Positions 1-4,523 of a stretch of DNA of 6,446 nucleotides are shown piece after piece; position 1 is the stretch's first letter; each line of letters starts with the position of its first letter. Made by a program: the position numbers and the translations under genes. The notes beneath the pieces were generated by a model. The model saw only the letters and a program-made list of their open reading frames with translations. It had not been told where the DNA came from and did no database searches. Origin of the DNA: Candidatus Omnitrophota bacterium (lineage in GTDB: Bacteria > Omnitrophota > Gorgyraeia > 2-02-FULL-51-18 > JAGOUK01); the NCBI GenBank assembly GCA_018061225.1, contig JAGOUK010000078.1, forward strand, positions 1-6,446, read 5' to 3'.

Positions 1-433
1 AAAGCCGCCCCATTCCCGACGCGCCAAAGTTGATCACGTCGAACGTCGCGTCCGGCCGTGTGGACTCGCGAAAGCTATCGGCCAATTCTTCGGGATCATG
101 TTCAAAAATTCCGGCGCCGATGCAAACACCGGACCGGGTCGGCGTCATCTTGTCAGCCGTGAGCGCGGCGTGGTCGCGCGCGAGATAGGAAGCCACGACG
201 GCCATTTGAATATCGCGGCACATCACTTTGAGTGATTTGCGGTTGGCGATGACTTTGGCGGGCTCAAAGTCGCGAATAAAGCCCGCGGAACGGATTGGGA
301 TCGTCGGCAGATCGTTCTCGTTGACCGCGCTCACACCGGTGCGTCCCTCAAGGGCCGCCTGCCACAGCGCGTCCGCGCCCATGCCGCAAGGCGTCACCGC
401 TCCGATACCGGTCAGCACCACGCGGCGCGTCAC
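1..433 (-). CDS. Beta-ketoacyl-ACP synthase (KAS I/II, FabF-like), N-terminal part, cut by window edge
   Basis: By family, this thiolase-fold enzyme condenses an acyl chain with malonyl-ACP in the cytoplasm, the elongation step of fatty acid synthesis. I translated 144 codons. The protein opens with TRRVVLTGIGAVTPCGMG, the classic first strand and turn of KAS enzymes. RSGVCIGAGIFEHDPEE (about residues 100-116) matches the conserved glycine-rich core strand, and INFGASGMG (135-142) leads towards the active site. The catalytic Cys and the two His residues lie beyond the left edge, so activity cannot be judged, and a chain-length-factor-type inactive subunit is not excluded. The start is GTG at 433-431. 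It overlaps the stop of the upstream hot-dog gene (GTGA, 4 bp) and has GGGAG 7 nt upstream, so translation is probably coupled. It is the last visible gene of the minus-strand lipid cluster. The KAS assignment is firm; the exact subtype (FabF, FabB or specialised paralogue) is open. Confidence 0.93.
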   Translation of the reverse strand, partial: MTRRVVLTGIGAVTPCGMGADALWQAALEGRTGVSAVNENDLPTIPIRSAGFIRDFEPAKVIANRKSLKVMCRDIQMAVVASYLARDHAALTADKMTPTRSGVCIGAGIFEHDPEELADSFRESTRPDATFDVINFGASGMGRL

Positions 434-918
434 GCTGCCGCTCCCGCCGCCGTGCCGGCGGCAATGGTCTGACGGATCGCGAATGATTCCATGAAGTCCT
501 TAGAAAACACGATGCTTTTCTTCCCCTCTTCCGCCAAATGTTTGAACAAACCAAAAAAGATCGTCGCCTTGGCGACGGTCGTGCCTGCACTTTTGACCTC
601 GCATTCGGTCATGCCGGCATCATCCCCGATATCCCCTATTTTAGCCTCGATCTCGAACAGCGCCGGCGGCGCCACGGGAGATGCAAATTCTGCGTCCGTG
701 ATCTTTGCCAGCACGACTTCCTTGCTGAAGTCGATCGTCGCGCCCACCAATACTCCGCCCACCTGCGCCATCATTTCGAGCATCAGCGTCGGAGGCATGA
801 CCGGATAGCAGGGATACAGGTCCGAGACCGCGCCTTCCGAACGCGTGAACGCGCGAAGTCCGCGGGCATAACGGCCCTTTTCAATATGGGTAAATTGGTC
901 TACAAGGATCCAGCGCAT
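430..918 (-). CDS. FabZ-like hot-dog protein lacking the catalytic His
   Basis: 162 residues with a single hot-dog fold of the FabA/FabZ 3-hydroxyacyl-ACP dehydratase family. RWILVDQFTHIEKG (2-15) matches the FabZ N-terminal strand. LYPCYPVMPPTLMLEMMAQ (34-52) aligns without gaps to the FabZ active-site helix, consensus HFPGxPxMPGVLxxEAMAQ. In this alignment the catalytic His is Leu34 and two conserved glycines are Cys37 and Pro43, while the catalytic acid Glu48 is kept. The protein is therefore unlikely to be a normal dehydratase on its own. It could be a structural or substrate-binding partner of the intact hot-dog protein at 2322-1810, or bind acyl-ACP in another role. About 35 residues follow the fold and end in an Ala/Gly-rich tail whose codons carry the next gene's ribosome binding site. 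The ATG lies 7 bp after the acpS stop without a visible Shine-Dalgarno motif, and the stop overlaps the ketosynthase start by 4 bp, as expected within an operon. Confidence 0.88.
   Translation of the reverse strand: MRWILVDQFTHIEKGRYARGLRAFTRSEGAVSDLYPCYPVMPPTLMLEMMAQVGGVLVGATIDFSKEVVLAKITDAEFASPVAPPALFEIEAKIGDIGDDAGMTECEVKSAGTTVAKATIFFGLFKHLAEEGKKSIVFSKDFMESFAIRQTIAAGTAAGAAA
441..445 (-). promoter_or_regulatory. Shine-Dalgarno site for the ketosynthase gene
   Basis: GGGAG on the minus strand lies 7 nt before the GTG codon at 433-431. It sits inside the Ala-rich 3' end of the preceding hot-dog gene. It is one of only two convincing ribosome binding sites in the window and supports the GTG start. 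Confidence 0.6.
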
Positions 919-925
919 GAAGCGT

Positions 926-1300
926 TTATTTTACCAAACGCTGAGAGGGAGTTCTATAGCTGTGAACGATTATGCCGACGAGGTTTTTTCTCAAAAAAGG
1001 ATAGAGCCGGAAGCGTACGTTGCGGCCGGCCGGGGCGGTCCAACTAGCCTCCAAACGGCCGCCCGCCTTGCGGATGCGGAACGCGCGAAAAGACCCCGGT
1101 CCGGTGAGCGAAACTCCGACCGATTTGGAGGCCGCTTCCTTGGCCGCGAACATGAAGGCGAAGGCAAGCGGTTTGTTATGGGATTTTTTGAGCAGACTAA
1201 ATTCTGAAGGAAGTAAAAAGCGGGATAAACCGTCAGCGTTGCGATGGACCAGGCGAGCGGCCCGCTCCCGCTCGACCAGGTCCACTCCGACACCGATCAA
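926..1300 (-). CDS. acpS: Holo-[acyl-carrier-protein] synthase (AcpS-type phosphopantetheinyl transferase)
   Basis: By family, AcpS transfers 4'-phosphopantetheine from CoA to the conserved serine of apo-ACP, using Mg2+. The 124-residue length is normal for AcpS (about 120). Both signature motifs are present. IGVGVDLVERER (2-13) supplies the metal-binding Asp7, and FAAKEAASKSVG (51-62) supplies Glu55 and Lys59. LPSEFSLL (30-37) is the usual segment between them. The start is TTG at 1300-1298, which places the GVD motif at the family position. No ATG is available, and an in-frame CTG overlapping the ACP stop is the only near alternative. The gene begins 20 bp after the carrier-protein stop and ends 7 bp before the His-less hot-dog gene. 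Its place directly behind the ACP suggests it is dedicated to activating that carrier, though it could also be the cell's only AcpS. Confidence 0.92.
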   Translation of the reverse strand: MIGVGVDLVERERAARLVHRNADGLSRFLLPSEFSLLKKSHNKPLAFAFMFAAKEAASKSVGVSLTGPGSFRAFRIRKAGGRLEASWTAPAGRNVRFRLYPFLRKNLVGIIVHSYRTPSQRLVK

Positions 1301-1320
1301 ACGAAGTTGTCCGGGCTTTT

Positions 1321-1713
1321 TCAGCTGGTCGCCATCCGGCGGTTGATGTAGTCGACGATCATCCGCACGGTGAACAGGTCCGGTAGCTTCGAAACAACCG
1401 GGTCTTTTTCGAAGGACTCGAACGCGACGGAAGGAAGTTTTTCTTTGAGAACGCCGAGACCCTCGGTGGTGATGCGGCCGTCCTTCACGTAGCGGGGATC
1501 GGTGAGCACCTTTTCGGGGAACAGATCATCGCGCGGGATCTTGATGGCAAAGGACTTTTCGAGACGGAAAACGATGTCGAGGAAATCGATGGATTCGGCG
1601 CCGAGATCGGCGATGAGTTTTGAGTCGACTTGGATGTCGCCGGCGCTGATTTGGAGGGCCTTGGCGATGCAGTCTTTGATCTTGTCAAAAATTTCGTTGG
1701 CGGCGTCTGTCAT
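1321..1713 (-). CDS. Acyl carrier protein, long AcpXL-like type
   Basis: By family, it carries growing acyl chains on a phosphopantetheine arm. The prosthetic-group site is DLGAESIDFLD (36-46), with Ser41 as the attachment residue. Helix I (about 5-20) and helix II (about 41-54, IDFLDIVFRLEKSF) are normal. After IKIP (57-60), a roughly 50-residue insertion (about 61-110, including VKDGRITTEGLGVLKEKL) precedes the last helix (112-125, DLFTVRMIVDYINR). The protein is therefore 130 residues instead of about 80. Helix II ending in DFLDIVF...IKIP and the GxxTTE..VLK segment resemble rhizobial AcpXL, the carrier for very-long-chain fatty acids of lipid A, as I recall that sequence. It is followed closely by acpS, and a good -35/-10 pair lies upstream. 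A specialised carrier for an unusual acyl chain is inferred; the ACP identity is secure. Confidence 0.93.
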   Translation of the reverse strand: MTDAANEIFDKIKDCIAKALQISAGDIQVDSKLIADLGAESIDFLDIVFRLEKSFAIKIPRDDLFPEKVLTDPRYVKDGRITTEGLGVLKEKLPSVAFESFEKDPVVSKLPDLFTVRMIVDYINRRMATS

Positions 1714-1763
1714 GTCTTTTAACTTTCTTGCATTAAAAATGGGGTACTGGCCTGAATAGAAAC

Positions 1764-1789
1764 GTCAATTATGCACTTAAGAGGGTCAA
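1764..1789. promoter_or_regulatory. Possible operator: GTCAA direct repeat over the ACP promoter
   Basis: GTCAA occurs at 1764-1768 and again at 1785-1789, 21 bp apart (two helical turns), and both copies are followed by A/T-rich bases ending in TT. One copy overlaps the -10 edge and the other sits in the spacer of the putative ACP promoter. This is the geometry of a repressor site, but five-base repeats are easily found by chance. Confidence 0.2.
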
Positions 1790-1797
1790 ATTGGCAA
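1768..1797 (-). promoter_or_regulatory. Sigma-70-like promoter for the ACP operon
   Basis: On the minus strand TTGCCA (1797-1792) and CATAAT (1773-1768) are separated by 18 bp, each 5 of 6 to consensus. This lies in the 96-bp gap between the dehydratase stop and the ACP ATG. Transcription would start near 1761, leaving a leader of about 48 nt. It would let ACP, acpS, the His-less hot-dog and the ketosynthase be expressed apart from the first dehydratase gene. Confidence 0.5.
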
Positions 1798-1809
1798 GCG
1801 CTCGAATCT

Positions 1810-2322
1810 TTAGCTTGTTAGTCCTAAAAATATCCGCCTATTCTTATCATTGATCAGCGGCTCGAGATGCGCAAAGCGCGGGGCGGTGTCGCCGATGGTC
1901 TTGGATTCGAGGCGGAAGCGGGCGGTGGCAACCGTCTTACCTTGCTCGGTGACGCGGCCTTTGACATCATATTGAGCGTCTCCAGCCGGGGCGATATTGG
2001 CTTCAAATTCGATATCCATGCCCGGGCGCACGAGCTGGCTATACTTGGCCTGGGAGCACGCGGTCATGCGTACCTGGGAGCGGGCGAAGTCCTCGGATGC
2101 CAGCACCAGCCAGGCCGCGGTCTGCACCATGCCTTCCAACTGAAGCACTCCCGGGAGCACCGCGTACTCCGAGAAGTGATCGATAAAATATTCTTCAGAA
2201 GCTTCGACTCGGCGTGACGCGCGGGCGGCTTTGCCCAACTCAAGCTGCGTGATCCGATCAATACAGGGCAGCGGCATCTTGGGTGCGGTCGAGGCGGCGT
2301 TGGGGGTCGGAGGTGTTGTCAT
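1810..2322 (-). CDS. 3-hydroxyacyl-ACP dehydratase, FabZ-like, with intact catalytic His
   Basis: By family, it removes water from 3-hydroxyacyl-ACP to give the trans-2-enoyl-ACP. The protein has 170 residues. IDRITQLELGKAARASRRV (21-39) matches the FabZ start, and EEYFIDHFSEYAVLPGVLQ (43-61) is the active-site helix entry, followed by LEGMVQ (62-67). Catalytic His49 and Glu63 are both present, although the usual HFPG is HFSE. The rest is an ordinary hot-dog sheet. The first 15 residues are a Pro/Ala/Thr-rich linker before PLPCIDRI, so a start at the internal ATG (2277-2275) would give a more typical 155 residues. The outer ATG was chosen because it is the first one behind the divergent promoter. 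Neither has a Shine-Dalgarno motif. It is the first gene of the minus-strand cluster, 45 bp from the divergent fabL and 96 bp ahead of the ACP gene. It probably acts with the His-less hot-dog protein or on the local carrier. Confidence 0.9.
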   Translation of the reverse strand: MTTPPTPNAASTAPKMPLPCIDRITQLELGKAARASRRVEASEEYFIDHFSEYAVLPGVLQLEGMVQTAAWLVLASEDFARSQVRMTACSQAKYSQLVRPGMDIEFEANIAPAGDAQYDVKGRVTEQGKTVATARFRLESKTIGDTAPRFAHLEPLINDKNRRIFLGLTS

Positions 2323-2351
2323 AATTTTTGGGTCGTGTTTAGTTTTTTCAT

Positions 2352-2359
2352 ATTATAAT
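2352..2359. promoter_or_regulatory. Symmetric -10 element of a bidirectional promoter
   Basis: ATTATAAT is an exact palindrome, so TATAAT is read at 2354-2359 on the plus strand and at 2357-2352 on the minus strand. It lies in the 45-bp gap between two divergent genes. The plus-strand -10 ends 8 bp before the fabL ATG, giving a leaderless or almost leaderless message. The minus transcript would have a leader of about 20 nt before the dehydratase ATG. The -35 matches are weak on both sides; TTGGTG (minus, 2379-2374, 16-bp spacer) is the best seen. Confidence 0.6.
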
Positions 2360-2367
2360 GGCGAACT

Positions 2368-3120
2368 ATGAAGCACCAAGGAAAAAAAGCTCTCGTCACC
2401 GGCGGCACCCGCGGCATCGGCCGCGCGATCGCGCTCCGTTTTGCGCGCGAAGGCGCGGACCTCGTCCTCAATTACCTCGATAACGCCGCCGCCGCGGAAG
2501 AAACCGTCGCGCTCATCGCCAAGGAATCCCCTTCCGCCAAGGTCCATCTGGTCCAGGCCAACTTAAGCGACATGGACGAGGCGCGCAAGCTCGCCGAAGA
2601 TGCCGCGAAGCTCATGGGAAGCGTGGATTACTTCGTGCACAGCGCCGCGCTGGGGACTTTTAAAAAAACCTGCGACGTGAAGCCCAATCAATGGGACATG
2701 TCGATGAATATCAACGTCAAAAGTTTTTTGGTCATGGCCCAGAAGCTCAAGCCCGGGATGAAACGCGGGTCGGTCATGATCGGTCTCTCATCGTCCGGCT
2801 CCACGCGCGTGGTGCCGAATTATGGCGCAATCGGAATCTCCAAGGCGACGCTCGAAGCCTTGGTGCGATATCTGGCGGTGGATTACATTCCGGACGGGAT
2901 TCGCGTCAACGCGGTGAGCGGCGGGTTCATCGATACAAAGTCTTTAACAGCCTTCCCCGAATACGAACGGATGAAGCAGGAAGTCATCGCCCGCACGCCG
3001 GCCAAGGCCGTCGGCCGGCCCGAAGACCTTGCCAACATCGTTTCCTTTCTCTGCTCCGATGACGCCTCCTGGATCATCGGCCAGACCCTCCTCGCCGACG
3101 GCGGCCTCTCGCTCGTCTAG
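2368..3120 (+). CDS. fabL: Enoyl-ACP reductase, FabL-type short-chain dehydrogenase
   Basis: By family, it reduces trans-2-enoyl-ACP to acyl-ACP with NAD(P)H, completing each elongation round in the cytoplasm. The 250 residues form one Rossmann-fold SDR domain. The cofactor loop is TGGTRGIG (11-18), HSAALG (91-96) takes the place of the NNAG motif, and NIN (114-116) is the structural Asn region. The active site is YGAIGISK, Tyr152-x6-Lys159. This Y-x6-K spacing marks enoyl reductases, whereas FabG-type ketoreductases use Y-x3-K. ALVRYLAVD (164-172), NAVSGGFIDT (181-190) and the C-terminal GQT..ADGG (238-245) closely match Bacillus subtilis FabL, whose Tyr and Lys sit one residue earlier. The ATG follows a TATAAT by 8 bp and lacks a Shine-Dalgarno motif, so the message is probably leaderless. 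It diverges from the dehydratase gene and its stop overlaps that of the ligase gene. A specialised role with the neighbouring ACP is likely, but it could also serve bulk fatty acid synthesis. Confidence 0.9.
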   Translation: MKHQGKKALVTGGTRGIGRAIALRFAREGADLVLNYLDNAAAAEETVALIAKESPSAKVHLVQANLSDMDEARKLAEDAAKLMGSVDYFVHSAALGTFKKTCDVKPNQWDMSMNINVKSFLVMAQKLKPGMKRGSVMIGLSSSGSTRVVPNYGAIGISKATLEALVRYLAVDYIPDGIRVNAVSGGFIDTKSLTAFPEYERMKQEVIARTPAKAVGRPEDLANIVSFLCSDDASWIIGQTLLADGGLSLV

Positions 3121-4442
3121 TCGAAGCGGCGCGTATCTAGAATACGTTTTAGCTTTCTGGATTGGCCCTTCAGGGCGCCGGATGCGAACGTCATCACATC
3201 AAATTCCACAAGCCCCTGACCGATGCCGGCCGCGGCGACTTGCATGGGGCCTTGCTTCATGGCATCCATGAGGCGTTTTTGAATCTCGGCCGCGGGCGCG
3301 TCCGTCTCGACTCTAAATTCTAATCTGTCCTTCCCCGGACCGGTGGAAACGGCCAACTGCCATTCTCCTAAGCGGGGCTCAACAGCATCAGCGGCCGGTT
3401 CGATCATCCAGGCGGCAATATTGCCTACGCCGGTGACGACCATGTCGTCGATTCTTCCTTTGAGCTTTGCGAGGCGAACAGACGGTGTTCCGCACGGACA
3501 GGGCTCAGTGATAATCCGGGTCACATCACCCGATCGGTACCGCGCGAACGGCATCACATTGCGTCTGAGCGTGGTGTAGACGAGCTCGCCAAATCCTTGA
3601 GCATCCGGATCAACCACTTCAGCCCACAGGTCCATGTCGTTCAGGTGGTAGCCGTCCTGGCGGTCGCATTCGATCCCGATGGAGCCAAAGGCTTCGGTCT
3701 GGCCGTACGAGAGCAGCAGCTTGGCCTTCCAAATCGATTCGACAAACCTGCGTGAGGATTCTGAGAGATTTTCGCCTCCGGCGATGAGGCATTTGACCGG
3801 CCAGGGACCGCCGCGCTTATCGGCGATTTCGGAAAGCCGCACCAGCCAGCCCGGGTCGGCAACGATGACATTGCAGCCGTACGGCTTGACCCGGTCATAG
3901 AATTCTTCCGGATCGATCCGCCCCGCTTCCACATGAAAACATTTCATCTGACTGACCGCCGCCTTGAGCGTGGGACCCGAAACCCAAAACGAATAATCAA
4001 ACGACGACGCGATCCGATCCTCCGGCCGTATCCCCATCCGCCAAAGCCCCGCCGCGTTCACGCGTCCGACATCTTCGATTTCGCGATTAGAAAAAAACAC
4101 TCGCTTGGGCCGCTTCGAGATGGTGCCGGTTGTTTCGAACGCCGTATCCGGCGTTCCGCACAAAAAATCCTCCGGCGGCAGCGTCTGCAGATCAGACGGG
4201 GTTGTAAAAATAGGTCCCAGGTCGGTCGGCGAATGGATCCGGTCCAGGTCTACGTAGTGTTCAAGGAATTTTTGGGTATAAAACGGCGCCTTGTCACGGG
4301 CGAGCTTGAGGGAATTCTTGAGATTGAGCAGGCGGTAGCCGTCGATCCAGGCCCGCGGAATCCGTTCATACGCGGAGATCGCCCGGCCCGGGTTTTTCCA
4401 CAGAAGCTCAAGCTGGATTTGGTCGGACCATTTGGCGAACAT
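3117..4442 (-). CDS. PaaK-like adenylate-forming ligase (AMP-binding, phenylacetate-CoA ligase family)
   Basis: By family, it activates a carboxylic acid as acyl-AMP and passes it to CoA or a carrier; the substrate cannot be read here. The 441 residues match PaaK-type enzymes (about 430-440). Motifs in order: TTGTISKRPK (104-113), where the phosphate loop belongs and partly degenerate; GGEN (222-225); SYGQTEAFG (245-253), the adenine/Mg motif; YRSGD (302-306); PCPCG (314-318), the PaaK-type Cys pair; LKGRIDDMVVTGVGNI (327-342), the hinge and loop before the C-terminal domain; and KGQSRKLKR (425-433), bearing the probable catalytic Lys. The start is ATG 4442-4440, with GGGAG 4 nt upstream. An in-frame ATG at 4484-4482 would add 14 residues. 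The reading frame stays open further upstream, but that stretch overlaps the divergent glycosyltransferase and looks non-coding. It converges on fabL, sharing CTAG as both stops. It may load a starter acid or the finished chain onto the cluster's carrier. Confidence 0.88.
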   Translation of the reverse strand: MFAKWSDQIQLELLWKNPGRAISAYERIPRAWIDGYRLLNLKNSLKLARDKAPFYTQKFLEHYVDLDRIHSPTDLGPIFTTPSDLQTLPPEDFLCGTPDTAFETTGTISKRPKRVFFSNREIEDVGRVNAAGLWRMGIRPEDRIASSFDYSFWVSGPTLKAAVSQMKCFHVEAGRIDPEEFYDRVKPYGCNVIVADPGWLVRLSEIADKRGGPWPVKCLIAGGENLSESSRRFVESIWKAKLLLSYGQTEAFGSIGIECDRQDGYHLNDMDLWAEVVDPDAQGFGELVYTTLRRNVMPFARYRSGDVTRIITEPCPCGTPSVRLAKLKGRIDDMVVTGVGNIAAWMIEPAADAVEPRLGEWQLAVSTGPGKDRLEFRVETDAPAAEIQKRLMDAMKQGPMQVAAAGIGQGLVEFDVMTFASGALKGQSRKLKRILDTRRFD

Positions 4443-4446
4443 AGAA

Positions 4447-4451
4447 CTCCC
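4447..4451 (-). promoter_or_regulatory. Shine-Dalgarno site for the ligase gene
   Basis: GGGAG on the minus strand ends 4 nt before the ATG at 4442-4440. The spacing is short but usable, and it favours this start over the in-frame ATG at 4484, which has no such motif. Confidence 0.45.
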
Positions 4452-4470
4452 GGTTAGCGGCACAGGCCGG

Positions 4471-4523
4471 CTGGCAACATCCATCAAACTGATATAGTAT
4501 AACGGTCTCATGATTTTTCTGAA
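4471..4523. promoter_or_regulatory. Divergent promoter island between ligase and glycosyltransferase genes
   Basis: An AT-rich block (GATATAGTATAAC, 4491-4503) interrupts GC-rich DNA. On the plus strand CTGGCA (4471-4476), 16 bp and TATAGT (4493-4498) would start transcription about 5 nt before the glycosyltransferase ATG. On the minus strand TTCAGA (4523-4518), 16 bp and TATACT (4501-4496) would start near 4489 and give the ligase a leader of about 47 nt. The -10 elements overlap; the -35 elements are weak (4 of 6 each). Confidence 0.45.

Noticed and set aside
538..1047. Plus-strand open frame of 169 residues across the hot-dog and acpS genes
   Set aside because: Arg/His-rich translation typical of a shadow frame in GC-rich DNA; the minus strand encodes clear hot-dog and AcpS motifs.
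2368..3120. Reading the SDR gene as a FabG ketoreductase
   Set aside because: The active site is Y-x6-K (Tyr152, Lys159) and the flanking motifs match FabL; FabG has Y-x3-K.
3933..4457. Plus-strand open frame of 174 residues opposite the ligase
   Set aside because: Arg/Pro-rich, no domain, and antisense to ligase sequence with conserved motifs.
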